From Pseudomonas siliginis (lineage in GTDB: Bacteria > Pseudomonadota > Gammaproteobacteria > Pseudomonadales > Pseudomonadaceae), in NCBI RefSeq assembly GCF_019145195.1, contig NZ_JAHSTW010000012.1, positions 62,001 through 126,000 on the forward strand: 64,000 nucleotides of DNA, written 5' to 3'. The position numbers and the translations under genes are program-made. Shown here one piece after another: positions 17,078-25,719 of this stretch (the first letter of the stretch is position 1; each line of letters begins with the position of its first letter). Under the pieces are notes generated by a model that was not told where the DNA came from, searched no databases, and was given only the letters and a program-made list of their open reading frames with translations.

Positions 17078-18301
17078 TCAGTCACGCACGTAAATGATTT
17101 CCGGACCGTCTTCGTCATCCACATCTTCTTCGTCCCAGTCATCGTCGCCGATGTCATGGACCGACTTAACGCCGCTGCGACGCAGGGCACGCTTGTCGTC
17201 CAGCGCCTGCAACTGCGCGCGAGCTTCGTCTTCGATGCGCTGATCGAGATCGGCCAGCTCTTCCTTGTACGCAGGATCTGCGGCGAGGCGATCGGCACGG
17301 TCTTCCATGTAACGCATGATGTCGTGGCACAGACGCTCGGTACCGATCTTGGCGATGGCCGAGATCACGTACACCGGACCGGTCCACTCCAGACGATCGA
17401 CGATTTCCTTGACCCGGGCATCGTGCTCTTCTTCAAGGATCTGGTCGCACTTGTTCAACACCAGCCAGCGATCACGCTCGGCCAGCGACGGGCTGAATTT
17501 GATCAGCTCGTTGACGATCACTTCAGCTGCGTCCGGAGCACTGGAATCATCCAGCGGCGCCATGTCGACGAGGTGCAGCAGCAAACGCGTACGCGCCAGG
17601 TGCTTGAGGAAGCGAATGCCCAGGCCGGCACCATCGGAAGCGCCTTCGATCAGACCCGGAATGTCGGCAATGACGAAGCTCTTCCAGCGATCGACGCTGA
17701 CCACACCCAGGTTCGGCACCAGCGTGGTGAACGGGTAGTCGGCGACTTTCGGCTTGGCGGCCGAGACCGAACGGATAAAGGTACTTTTACCGGCGTTCGG
17801 CAAGCCCAGCAGACCGACGTCGGCCAGCACTTTCATTTCCAGTTTCAGGTCGCGCTGCTCGCCCGGCTTGCCTGGCGTGGTCTGACGCGGTGCACGGTTG
17901 GTACTGGATTTGAAACGGGTGTTGCCCAGACCGTGCCAGCCGCCCTGCACTACCATCAGTTTCTGACCGGCCTTGGTCAGGTCGCCGATGACTTCCTGAG
18001 TGGCAGAGTCGATCACGGTGGTGCCGACCGGCACGCGCAGGATCAGGTCTTCGCCCTTCTTGCCGGTGCAGTCGGTGCTGCCACCGTTGGAGCCACGCTC
18101 GGCATCGAAGTGACGGGTGTAACGGTAGTCGACCAGGGTGTTGAGGTTTTCGTCGGCCATCATGTAGATGGAACCGCCGTCACCGCCATCACCGCCGTTC
18201 GGGCCGCCGTTTTCAATGAATTTTTCCCGGCGGAAACTCATGGCACCGTTGCCACCGTCACCGGCCTTTACGCGAATCGATACTTCATCAACAAACTTCA
18301 T
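17078..18301 (-). CDS. obgE: Ribosome-associated GTPase Obg (CgtA)
   Basis: 407 residues from the ATG at 18301 (MKFVDEVSIRVKAGDGGNG). The Obg fold (1-158) is glycine-rich; the G domain follows with G1 GLPNAGKST (about 167-175), G3 DIPGLIEGAS, and G4 NKCDQI. An acidic C-terminal tail (DIGDDDWDEEDVDDEDG) closes the protein. Essential GTPase acting in 50S assembly and stress control. Downstream of rplU-rpmA, the near-universal bacterial arrangement. Confidence 0.97.
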   Translation of the reverse strand: MKFVDEVSIRVKAGDGGNGAMSFRREKFIENGGPNGGDGGDGGSIYMMADENLNTLVDYRYTRHFDAERGSNGGSTDCTGKKGEDLILRVPVGTTVIDSATQEVIGDLTKAGQKLMVVQGGWHGLGNTRFKSSTNRAPRQTTPGKPGEQRDLKLEMKVLADVGLLGLPNAGKSTFIRSVSAAKPKVADYPFTTLVPNLGVVSVDRWKSFVIADIPGLIEGASDGAGLGIRFLKHLARTRLLLHLVDMAPLDDSSAPDAAEVIVNELIKFSPSLAERDRWLVLNKCDQILEEEHDARVKEIVDRLEWTGPVYVISAIAKIGTERLCHDIMRYMEDRADRLAADPAYKEELADLDQRIEDEARAQLQALDDKRALRRSGVKSVHDIGDDDWDEEDVDDEDGPEIIYVRD

Positions 18302-18450
18302 AACCAACGCCTCTCGCCGTACGGACGAGCCGAAAAACAATCAAGACATAAGACTCTTGCAAAAATGAGCGCAGCGACCCCAAGACACGACCTGCATCGC
18401 ACGCCGACAGCCCATACAAACAGCTTTGCAAGAGACTCACCCCACAAACG

Positions 18451-18480
18451 AAAAAGCCCCGTCGCAAGACAGGGCTTCTC
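18451..18480 (-). terminator. Rho-independent terminator of rplU-rpmA
   Basis: On the minus strand AGCCCTGTC / GACGGGGCT (one G-T wobble) with a four-base loop, then TTTTTCG. It lies 15 bases beyond the rpmA stop and before obgE, which therefore probably has its own promoter in 18302-18450. Confidence 0.8.
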
Positions 18481-18494
18481 CAGCGATCTCGCGA

Positions 18495-18752
18495 TTAAGC
18501 CGCGATTACGCTCACGTAACGACGACCGAAGGCGCCCTTTACTTCGAACTTGATCACGCCTTCGATTTTAGCGAAGAGAGTGTGATCCTTGCCCATGCCA
18601 ACGCCGTAGCCAGCGTGGAATTGGGTGCCGCGCTGACGCACGATGATGTTGCCGGCCTTGATGACCTGGCCGCCATACATCTTCACGCCAAGGCGTTTGG
18701 CTTCTGAGTCGCGACCGTTACGGGTACTACCACCAGCTTTTTTGTGTGCCAT
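18495..18752 (-). CDS. rpmA: 50S ribosomal protein L27
   Basis: 85 residues, full length; MAHKKAGGSTRNGRDSEAKR is the invariant L27 N-terminus, which reaches toward the peptidyl-transferase centre. No cleavable N-terminal extension of the Firmicute kind. Partner rplU lies 35 bases upstream. Confidence 0.98.
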   Translation of the reverse strand: MAHKKAGGSTRNGRDSEAKRLGVKMYGGQVIKAGNIIVRQRGTQFHAGYGVGMGKDHTLFAKIEGVIKFEVKGAFGRRYVSVIAA

Positions 18753-18787
18753 GAGTTCAATTCTCCTAGTGAGGAATTAGGCTGTAA

Positions 18788-19099
18788 TTAAGCCTGAATA
18801 CCGGTGATTTTGATCTCGGTGAACCACTGGCGGTGGCCCATACGCTTCATGTGGTGCTTACGGCGACGGAACTTGATGATGCGGACTTTATCGTGACGAC
18901 CTTGGGAGATCACTTCAGCCTTGACGGTTGCGCCAGCAACAACTGGTGCGCCGATGTTCACGTCGTCGCCGTTGGCGACCAGCAGAACGCGATCAAAAGT
19001 CACGGATTCGCCAGTAGCGATTTCCAGTTTTTCGATCTTCAGGTATTCACCTTCAGCGACCTTGTATTGCTTACCGCCGGTAACGATTACTGCGTACAT
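18788..19099 (-). CDS. rplU: 50S ribosomal protein L21
   Basis: 103 residues from the ATG at 19099 (MYAVIVTGGKQYKVAEGEYL); the open frame extends to 19273 but those residues are not L21. Contains KFRRRKHHMKRMGHRQWFTEIKI, given here by its ends KFRRRKHH and GHRQ. Begins the rplU-rpmA operon and is divergent from ispB across 240 bases. Confidence 0.97.
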   Translation of the reverse strand: MYAVIVTGGKQYKVAEGEYLKIEKLEIATGESVTFDRVLLVANGDDVNIGAPVVAGATVKAEVISQGRHDKVRIIKFRRRKHHMKRMGHRQWFTEIKITGIQA

Positions 19100-19340
19100 G
19101 GTATTTCTCCGATAATCCTGCTCACCCAGCTCTTTATAAGAAGAGGTATTGGCTGGCATGGCTGCATGGGGCTGGAACGGCCCAAGTGCAATTGCGTAAG
19201 GCAGGTGCTGCCCAGGAAGTTCAGGGTGCGCGATTGTACGCAAGCAATCCGCCTCGCGCAAGTGGCCGTCCATCGCGCCTTGACAGGTCTGGACGGGGGT
19301 CCTAGCATGCCGCGCAACCCTTCTGGAGCGACTCTCGCTG

Positions 19341-20309
19341 ATGCAACCCCAAGCTTTCTACCGCGCGGTGGCGGACGATTTTAGCGCCGTCGACGGCATC
19401 ATCAAGAAGCAACTGACGTCTCGAGTGCCGCTGGTATCGAAAATCGGCGATTACATTACGTCGGCCGGCGGCAAACGCCTGCGTCCTTTATTAGTGTTGC
19501 TGTGTGGCAAGGCCCTGGGTCGCGAAGGCGACGACATGCGCCTGCTGGCCGCCACCATCGAATTCCTGCACACCGCGACCCTGCTGCATGACGACGTCGT
19601 CGACATGTCCGGCATGCGTCGTGGCCGCTCGACCGCCAACGCCATGTGGGGCAATGCCCCGAGCGTGCTGGTCGGCGACTTCCTGTATTCGCGCTCGTTC
19701 GAAATGATGGTCGAACTGGGCTCGATGCCGGTGATGAAGATTTTGTCTCAAGCCACGCGGATCATCGCTGAAGGCGAAGTGTTGCAGCTGTCCAAGGTGC
19801 GTGACGCCAGCACCAGCGAAGAAACCTACATGGAAGTCATCCGCGGCAAGACCGCGATGCTCTTCGAAGCCTCGACCCACAGCGCCGCCGCCCTGGCTGG
19901 CGCGACCGCCGAGCAGAGCGAAGCCCTGCGCACGTTCGGCGATCACCTAGGTGTGGCGTTCCAGCTGGTTGATGACTTGCTCGACTATAAAGGCGACGCG
20001 GAAACCCTGGGCAAGAACGTCGGCGACGATCTGGCCGAAGGCAAGCCAACCCTGCCGCTGATCTACACCATGCGCGAAGGTACGGCCGAACAGGCGGCAC
20101 TGGTGCGTCAGGCGATCCAGAAAGGCGGGATCGAAGACCTGGAAAGCATCCGCATCGCCGTCGAAGCGTCGGGCTCGCTGGAGTACACCGCGCAACTGGC
20201 CCGCGATTACGTGGCCCGCGCGATCAAGTGCCTCGAGGCGCTGCCGGCCAGCGAATACCGCGATGCGCTGGTTGAATTGAGCGAGTTCGCGGTAGCCCGC
20301 ACACACTGA
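19341..20309 (+). CDS. ispB: Octaprenyl (polyprenyl) diphosphate synthase IspB
   Basis: Makes the ubiquinone side chain from FPP and IPP. 322 residues. First aspartate-rich motif LLHDDVVDMSGMRRG (about 81-95) and second FQLVDDLLDYKGD (about 209-221), with GGKRLRP near 42-48. Pseudomonas enzymes usually make a nine-unit chain (UQ-9), so the product may be nonaprenyl rather than octaprenyl diphosphate; length cannot be read from sequence by eye. Divergent from rplU, as in E. coli. Confidence 0.95.
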   Translation: MQPQAFYRAVADDFSAVDGIIKKQLTSRVPLVSKIGDYITSAGGKRLRPLLVLLCGKALGREGDDMRLLAATIEFLHTATLLHDDVVDMSGMRRGRSTANAMWGNAPSVLVGDFLYSRSFEMMVELGSMPVMKILSQATRIIAEGEVLQLSKVRDASTSEETYMEVIRGKTAMLFEASTHSAAALAGATAEQSEALRTFGDHLGVAFQLVDDLLDYKGDAETLGKNVGDDLAEGKPTLPLIYTMREGTAEQAALVRQAIQKGGIEDLESIRIAVEASGSLEYTAQLARDYVARAIKCLEALPASEYRDALVELSEFAVARTH

Positions 20310-20319
20310 TTCACGCCCC

Positions 20320-20408
20320 TGTGGGAGCGAGCCTGCTCGCGAAAGCAATCTGCCAATCGACTCAATGTTGACTGACACAGCGCTTTCGCGAGCAGGCTCG
20401 CTCCCACA
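20320..20408. repeat. REP pair (GGGAGCGAGCCTGCT family)
   Basis: TGTGGGAGCGAGCCTGCTCGCGAAAGC and the inverted GCTTTCGCGAGCAGGCTCGC with CTCCCACA at the ends. Immediately after the ispB stop, so it may form the 3' end of that mRNA. Confidence 0.93.
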
Positions 20409-20490
20409 CTAGTTCTTTGCTATGCCCTCCTCCGCGTAAAACCCTATACAATGTGCGCCCTTTAGCCCTCCTGATACCCAAGGAACCTTA

Positions 20491-20832
20491 GTGAGCACGT
20501 TGCCACCCTGCCCGAAATGCAATTCCGAATACACCTACGAAGACGGTACCCAACTGGTCTGCCCCGAGTGCGCCCACGAGTGGTCTGCCAGCGGCGAAGC
20601 CGAAGTGGCGGCCGATGATGCCGTGAAGAAAGATTCGGTCGGCAACGTCCTGCAGGACGGCGACACCATCACCGTGATCAAGGACCTCAAGGTCAAGGGC
20701 ACGTCGCTGGTGGTCAAGGTCGGCACCAAGGTCAAGAACATCCGCCTGTGCGATGGCGATCATGACATCGACTGCAAGATCGACGGCATAGGCCCGATGA
20801 AGCTCAAATCCGAGTTCGTCAGAAAAGTCTGA
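20491..20832 (+). CDS. yjdM: Zinc-ribbon protein YjdM (formerly PhnA family)
   Basis: 113 residues with a GTG start. N-terminal zinc ribbon with CPKC (7-10) and CPEC (24-27), then an OB-like domain DSVGNVLQDGDTITVIKDLK typical of the PhnA/YjdM family. Despite the old name, it is not a proven phosphonoacetate hydrolase and the real role is unknown. A single gene after the ispB REP pair. Confidence 0.9.
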   Translation: MSTLPPCPKCNSEYTYEDGTQLVCPECAHEWSASGEAEVAADDAVKKDSVGNVLQDGDTITVIKDLKVKGTSLVVKVGTKVKNIRLCDGDHDIDCKIDGIGPMKLKSEFVRKV

Positions 20833-20979
20833 GCCTTGCGTCATCCATCCTGCGCCAGCCGTGGGATGGAGCTTTGCCCTCCCCCCTTCGGCTCAATGAA
20901 TCCGCGTATGGCCATCAGCCAGTCATTTTGACCTGACACAATCTTTACCCGGAAAAATCCACGATCCGCCAATAGGCAC

Positions 20980-21012
20980 TTGCTATTTGATGAATAAGAA
21001 TTATTCTCATTG
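20980..21012 (+). promoter_or_regulatory. Fur box overlapping a sigma-70 promoter
   Basis: AATAAGAATTATTCTCATT at 20993-21011 fits the Pseudomonas Fur operator (GAATAA / TTATTC perfect inverted repeat around three bases). It overlaps a -10 TATTCT (21002-21007), placed 16 bases after TTGCTA (20980-20985). Fe-loaded Fur bound here would block the promoter of the small gene at 21037. Confidence 0.72.
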
Positions 21013-21036
21013 AAACCTTTCAAGGAGATGAGACCC

Positions 21037-21294
21037 ATGACTTATTTGATCGACGCCTGGCTGGATCGCCCACACCCTTACCTCAGAATTCTCCATCGGG
21101 AAACCGGCGAAGTCTGCGCGGTGCTTGAAGAAGAAGCCTTGCATGAGCTGCAGGATCAAGGCGATCTGGACGTCAGCAGCCTCAATTCCAGCGAGCCGCT
21201 GGTACTCAAGGAGCTGGTGCGCAATCTGTTCCTGTTCTGCTATGCCCGGGCGTTGCGCCCGACCAATGAGCTGCACAACAAGATCGAAATATGA
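21037..21294 (+). CDS. Small conserved Pseudomonas protein, predicted iron-repressed
   Basis: 85 residues from the ATG at 21037 (MTYLIDAWLDRPHPYLRILH), with AAGGAGA nine bases before it. Acidic, no signal peptide, no membrane segment, one cysteine in ETGEVCAVLEEEAL and one in LFLFCYARALRP. I do not recognise a domain. It occupies the place after ispB/yjdM held by a small hypothetical gene in P. aeruginosa which, to my recollection, is iron-starvation induced. The overlapping Fur box is the best clue to its role. Confidence 0.8.
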   Translation: MTYLIDAWLDRPHPYLRILHRETGEVCAVLEEEALHELQDQGDLDVSSLNSSEPLVLKELVRNLFLFCYARALRPTNELHNKIEI

Positions 21295-21308
21295 AACGCG
21301 GTCAAAAC

Positions 21309-21397
21309 TGTAGGAGTGAGCCTGCTCGCGATAGCGGTGTGTCAGATAGCCAATCAACAACTGACACACCGCGTTCGCGAGCAGGCTCACTCCTACA
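21309..21397. repeat. REP pair, variant with GTAGGAGTGAGCC
   Basis: TGTAGGAGTGAGCCTGCTCGC and the inverted GCGAGCAGGCTCACTCCTACA. Both arms carry the same changes from the main family (GTAGGAGTG for GTGGGAGCG), so base pairing between the two arms is kept. Between the Fur-box gene and fklB. Confidence 0.9.
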
Positions 21398-21424
21398 TTG
21401 GCCTGCCATCAAGCAGGCTCGGTA

Positions 21425-22042
21425 TTACAGAACGTCCAGCAGCTCGACGTCGAACACCAGAACGCTGTGCGGCGGGATGCTGCCCACGCCTTGTGCGCCG
21501 TAAGCCAGTTCGCTCGGCACGTACAGGCGCCATTTGCTGCCGGCATTCATCAGTTGCAGCGCTTCGGTCCAGCCAGCGATCACGCCGCCAACCGGGAATT
21601 CTGCAGGCTGGCCGCGCTCGTAGGAGCTGTCGAACACAGTGCCGTCGATCAGCGTGCCGTGGTAATGCGTACGCACCTGGTCTTCACGGGTCGGCTTGGC
21701 GCCGTCGCCCTGAGTCAGCACTTCGAATTGCAGGCCGGAAGCCAGGGTGGTGATGCCATCACGCTTGGCGTTTTCGGCGAGGAAGGCCAGGCCTTCGCCA
21801 GCCGCAGCTTCAGCCTTGGCCGCTGCTTCGGCTTGCATGATCTCGCGGATCACTTTGAAGCTGGCGGACATTTCTTCCTGGCCAACACGGCTTGGCTTGC
21901 CGGCGAAAGCGTCGGTCAGACCGGCCAGGATCGCGTCCAGGCTGACACCCGGTGGCGGGTTGTCGCGCAGCTGGTCGCCGAGTTGACGGCCGATACCGTA
22001 GCTGACGCGGGTTTCGTCGGTGGACAGATTTACTTCGGACAT
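21425..22042 (-). CDS. fklB: FKBP-type peptidyl-prolyl isomerase FklB
   Basis: 205 residues from the ATG at 22042 (MSEVNLSTDETRVSYGIGRQ). N-terminal dimerisation helices (about 10-90) as in FkpA/Mip/FklB, then the FKBP domain with VRTHYHGTLIDGTVFDSSYERGQPAEF (ends given) and GSKWRLYVPSELAYG. No signal peptide, so cytoplasmic FklB rather than periplasmic FkpA. The positions match the fklB of P. aeruginosa in the same neighbourhood. Confidence 0.93.
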   Translation of the reverse strand: MSEVNLSTDETRVSYGIGRQLGDQLRDNPPPGVSLDAILAGLTDAFAGKPSRVGQEEMSASFKVIREIMQAEAAAKAEAAAGEGLAFLAENAKRDGITTLASGLQFEVLTQGDGAKPTREDQVRTHYHGTLIDGTVFDSSYERGQPAEFPVGGVIAGWTEALQLMNAGSKWRLYVPSELAYGAQGVGSIPPHSVLVFDVELLDVL

Positions 22043-22162
22043 GACACTGCTCCGCTGTGCGGACGGCCACAGGACTTGCCGTGCGTGCACAGCGCGTCCC
22101 GGCGCGCCCGGAACCAAAAGGGCGAGCAGACTAGCACAGATACCCCGGACTTGGGGCCGGGG

Positions 22163-22468
22163 CTACAGGGGCGAACGCCAGGCGAGCGGCACTCTCAGGC
22201 TTTCATCGAGGTCAGCGACCAGGCCACACATTTCGTCATGGACCGAGGTGTGCACAAGATTGAAGGGCAGTACCGGAAAGGCATGCAGCAGATCCCGCGC
22301 GTGCTCCACTGATCGCAGCGTCAGCATATTGCCCTTGAGATCGCTCAACGGATACGCCGTCCCATGCATCCTCGCTTCCAACAGGTAAATGCCCCCTTCC
22401 ATGGAGATCAGGTTCAACTCGTCGACCTTCCTGGCAACAGCAAACGCGTTCAACTCTTGCAGGTTCAT
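22163..22468 (-). CDS. DUF6482-type hypothetical protein
   Basis: 101 residues, MNLQELNAFAVARKVDELNL opening, with a GAGGTG site before the ATG at 22468. The segment SMEGGIYLLEARMHGTAYPL is typical of the small DUF6482 family found in Pseudomonas. Function unknown. It is separated from the upstream yqhA-type gene by a terminator and from fklB by about 120 bases. Confidence 0.75.
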   Translation of the reverse strand: MNLQELNAFAVARKVDELNLISMEGGIYLLEARMHGTAYPLSDLKGNMLTLRSVEHARDLLHAFPVLPFNLVHTSVHDEMCGLVADLDESLRVPLAWRSPL

Positions 22469-22544
22469 GGAAGCACCTCACACCGTGGCGAATCGCACCG
22501 TTACAGGGATAGGCCGCTGCGCTTGAAAGCACAAGCCACAAACG

Positions 22545-22585
22545 AAACCGCCCGTCTGTTTCGCAACAGACGGGCGGTTTTTTTG
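22545..22585 (-). terminator. Bidirectional terminator between yqhA-type gene and DUF6482 gene
   Basis: AAACCGCCCGTCTGTT / AACAGACGGGCGGTTT, a 16-base perfect inverted repeat with a four-base loop. The T-run is longest on the plus strand (seven T) and TTTCGTTT on the minus strand, where the upstream gene ends 15 bases away. Confidence 0.8.
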
Positions 22586-22599
22586 CCTTGATCGGCTGA

Positions 22600-23088
22600 T
22601 CAGTGCTTGGTGACCTTGTCCAGGTAACCCATGGCAAACGCGGACACCACAAAAGTCATGTGAATGATCACGTACCACATCAGATGCTCAGGATCGACGT
22701 TCTTGGCATCCATGAAGATGCGCAGCAGGTGGATCGAAGAAATCGCCACGATCGACGCCGCGACTTTCATCTTCAGCGACGACGAGTCCATGGTACCCAG
22801 CCAGCTGAGCTTCTCTTTGCCTTCGTCGATGTCCAGTTGCGAGACGAAGTTCTCGTAGCCGGAAATCATCACCATCACCAGCAGACCGCCCACCAGCGCC
22901 ATGTCGATCAGCGACAGCAGCACCAGAATCAGATCCGATTCAGCCATGGCGAAGACGTTGGGCAGGATATGGATGATTTCCTGGAAGAACTTCAATGCCA
23001 GCGCCAGCAGACCGAGGGACAGGCCGATGTAGATCGGCGCCAGCAGCCAGCGGGTGGCGTACATTGCATTTTCGATAAAGCGTTCCAT
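22600..23088 (-). CDS. yqhA: YqhA / UPF0114 family inner-membrane protein
   Basis: 162 residues, full length, MERFIENAMYATRWLLAPIY opening. Four hydrophobic segments (about 12-33, 50-75, 105-122, 135-153). ALVGGLLVMVMISGYENFVS is the family signature. Function unknown; inner membrane. Divergent from the lipoprotein gene at 23249. Confidence 0.9.
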   Translation of the reverse strand: MERFIENAMYATRWLLAPIYIGLSLGLLALALKFFQEIIHILPNVFAMAESDLILVLLSLIDMALVGGLLVMVMISGYENFVSQLDIDEGKEKLSWLGTMDSSSLKMKVAASIVAISSIHLLRIFMDAKNVDPEHLMWYVIIHMTFVVSAFAMGYLDKVTKH

Positions 23089-23248
23089 TGACTCTCACAC
23101 AAGGGGCTGGAAATGGCGGCGAGTATAACAGCCCGCTGTGACAGCCAGAAACCGCCGGAAAATCCGCCACCTGCGTGTGTGTGACAAAGTTTTTCTGCTA
23201 GTGTCCAAAGCATTGACAGCCCAATGACAGTGGACAGGACGCGTGGAA

Positions 23249-25078
23249 ATGGATGTGCGATCAGCCTTGACGACTGCCGGAATCTGCCTCGCCTTGCTCA
23301 TCGGCGGTTGCTCGCCCGGCGATGAAAAACAAGTCGCCAACCTTGACGAAAAGACCGCCACCTTCGAACAGTCACTGGACACGATCAGCGATCCCAAGCT
23401 CAAGGACGCCATCACCGAACTCGGCGGTTCGCTGCTGTTGCTCGAACGCGCCCGGCTCAAGCTCGACGACATCACCCCGCATACCGAATACGGTGCCGAC
23501 GCCCTCGCCGTGCTCAAGCACTACCCTACCCCGCAAGCGCTGGTCGATACCTTCATCAATGGCCTGTTCGTGCTGCACAAGGACGCCAGCTCGGATTACC
23601 TCACCGATCTGCAGCCGGTATTCCCGTTCAACCTGAACATTCCCGGCGGTTTTCTGTTCCCGCACGGCATCGAGTGGCACTCGGTGACGTTGAGCAACAA
23701 ACGCGTGATCGCCTGGCAGCCGGAGTGGTCGGAGACCGATCCAGGCATTCAACTCAGCCCGTCCAGCTCCAACGTGACCAATCCCGATGACCTGACGGTG
23801 ACCTACCCGTTCATCGATGGCCTGAACGTCGACAAGAAAAGCCTGCCGCAACCGGTCAGCCTGCAAGGCCAGGTCGAAGTCATCGCGCCGCGTCGCCTGT
23901 ACAGCTTTGACCTGACGCAGAAAGACGTCGGCCAGACCCGCAGCAACGACAATCTCAGCGTCAAACTGCTCAAGCTGGAAAAAAACTACGCCGAGGTCGA
24001 AGTCAGCAACAGCCTGCCGCTCGCGGCAGAAGTCGCCGAAACCCGGATCAATCCGCTGATCGTCCAGGCCCGCGACGCCAGTGGCCAATACCTGGTGCGC
24101 GCCGGCTCGATCAACGAAAGCCCGGAGCAGGTCGAGTTTTACCAGAAGCAACTGACGCAGTTACAAAAGCAGAAGAGCTGGAGCGACTCTCTGGAAAAAC
24201 AGCTCAGCGACGACCAGCAAGCCTTCGAGAAAGACCACCCGCGTCGCTACAACAAGGTGTACTTCCACGGCCCGATCGAGACACTGGAAGTCAGCGTGCT
24301 CGACTTCTCCTCGGCAACGGTGACGCGCAAATCCCTGGACCTGCCGGTGCGCACCTTCAATCCGCACACCACGGCCAAAGCCGTGCAGCTGCTGGATCTG
24401 CCAGTTGTGGTGTATGACGATCTCGCCGCCAACTGGCTCAAAGGCGCGGACCTGACCGAGGAACAATTGAAGGCCGGCGTGCGCATTCATCAATCGGTGG
24501 AAGAGCCGAGCGCGGCGCGTATAGAGTTTTCCCACCGCCGCACCTTCAATGACGAATTGCTTGGCGACGAACTCAATCCCGGCGTCAGCCCGGTGACTTT
24601 CTTCACGGAAAAGCGCGGCGGCAAACTCGACGAGCCGATCGAACTGCCGCCCGAGGCGTATCAGGTCGATCCACTGCAAGCGACGATTACTTATGATCTG
24701 AATCTGTTTCCGGAAACCCCGGCGATTGCCGTGGGTTCGATGCCGTTGTTCCTGGCCACGGTGGCCAGGCAATCCTACGACGCGCAATCATTGCCCAAAG
24801 GCCTGGCGATCAAGGACAACACGCTGGTGGTCGACCTGAAAACCTTTCCGGCCAACGAGTGGCGCTTCTTCGTCAAAGACGACAGCGGCCACTACCTCAA
24901 GCAGATTCTTTCGGTCAGCCACGACGCCAGCACCGAAGGCCCGGCGCTACTCGGCGTGCACTACTTTTATGGTCGCCCGACTCGCGTGGAAACCTATCAG
25001 CGCACCGACCTCGCCACCGTGCAATACGGCTTTGAGGTCAAGCTCGACAAAGCGCAGGTGGACCAGACGGCGCCTTAA
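23249..25078 (+). CDS. Large predicted lipoprotein of unknown function
   Basis: 609 residues from the ATG at 23249, which has AGGA nine bases upstream (GTG at 23243 or 23255 are alternatives). Lipobox LLIGGC at about residues 17-22 predicts a lipid-anchored protein; the +2 residue is Ser, fitting outer-membrane sorting. A short coiled-coil-like stretch (DEKTATFEQSLDTISDPKLK) follows, then a long soluble region rich in beta structure. One charged helical segment around 300-330 (QKQLTQLQKQKSWSDSLEKQ). I do not recognise a domain. Stop overlaps the convergent gene at 25075. Confidence 0.8.
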   Translation: MDVRSALTTAGICLALLIGGCSPGDEKQVANLDEKTATFEQSLDTISDPKLKDAITELGGSLLLLERARLKLDDITPHTEYGADALAVLKHYPTPQALVDTFINGLFVLHKDASSDYLTDLQPVFPFNLNIPGGFLFPHGIEWHSVTLSNKRVIAWQPEWSETDPGIQLSPSSSNVTNPDDLTVTYPFIDGLNVDKKSLPQPVSLQGQVEVIAPRRLYSFDLTQKDVGQTRSNDNLSVKLLKLEKNYAEVEVSNSLPLAAEVAETRINPLIVQARDASGQYLVRAGSINESPEQVEFYQKQLTQLQKQKSWSDSLEKQLSDDQQAFEKDHPRRYNKVYFHGPIETLEVSVLDFSSATVTRKSLDLPVRTFNPHTTAKAVQLLDLPVVVYDDLAANWLKGADLTEEQLKAGVRIHQSVEEPSAARIEFSHRRTFNDELLGDELNPGVSPVTFFTEKRGGKLDEPIELPPEAYQVDPLQATITYDLNLFPETPAIAVGSMPLFLATVARQSYDAQSLPKGLAIKDNTLVVDLKTFPANEWRFFVKDDSGHYLKQILSVSHDASTEGPALLGVHYFYGRPTRVETYQRTDLATVQYGFEVKLDKAQVDQTAP

Positions 25079-25395
25079 CCGTTGAGACTGCGCCCACGGC
25101 CGCCGTTGATCTGCCGTAGCTGGGCTTGCAAGTGCAAGCTCCAGATCTGCGGATCATCGGCCAGTTCGTAACCATGCAAGGTCAGGCTTTCAACGATGGT
25201 GTCAAGAATCGACTCGGCCGCCACCGGGCCGTGGAACGGGCCTTGGGCTTTGATCGCGGAAGGCTGTTCGCCGGCCATGCCGGCCGCGAAGAGCAGCGTC
25301 CACATGCCATTGTCGCCGGCCAGCGGCTTGACGGCGCATTCGATCCGGGTCACCAGACCCAGGCATTGACGGGTGAGACAGAGGTTGCGCGACAT
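25075..25395 (-). CDS. Conserved hypothetical protein
   Basis: 106 residues, MSRNLCLTRQCLGLVTRIEC at the start, no signal or membrane segment. The C-terminal half IWSLHLQAQLRQINGGRGRS looks helical. It lies in the slot where P. aeruginosa has a short hypothetical gene next to the Lon-like protease gene, supporting a real gene. Four-base convergent overlap with the lipoprotein gene. Confidence 0.65.
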   Translation of the reverse strand: MSRNLCLTRQCLGLVTRIECAVKPLAGDNGMWTLLFAAGMAGEQPSAIKAQGPFHGPVAAESILDTIVESLTLHGYELADDPQIWSLHLQAQLRQINGGRGRSLNG

Positions 25396-25610
25396 GGCGG
25401 CGACCCTCGGTAAAGCCGGTATTCAGCCCCCACGGGAGGACTGGCTCGATCCAGTGATACTGTCGATATCCTTGACCTGAGAATAGAAGAAAAGTGTCCC
25501 GCGCAAGCCAAATGGAACCAGAAGGCGCCGAATGGTCATTGTGTGAATATTGGCGCCAGAGCAGTGGCACATTCCCCGAAGATCCCCGCAGAGATCAATC
25601 TGGAAAAGCA

Positions 25611-25702
25611 CTGTGGGAGCGAGCCTGCTCGCGAAGACGATGGATCAGCCAACTCATTCGTCAACTGAAACAGCGCTTTCGCGAGCAGGCTCGCTCCCAC
25701 AG
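25611..25702. repeat. REP pair (GGGAGCGAGCCTGCT family)
   Basis: CTGTGGGAGCGAGCCTGCTC at the left and GAGCAGGCTCGCTCCCACAG at the right, standard orientation. Just beyond the stop of the Lon-like protease gene. Confidence 0.93.
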
Positions 25703-25719
25703 GGTTTATTGCAAGCCTG

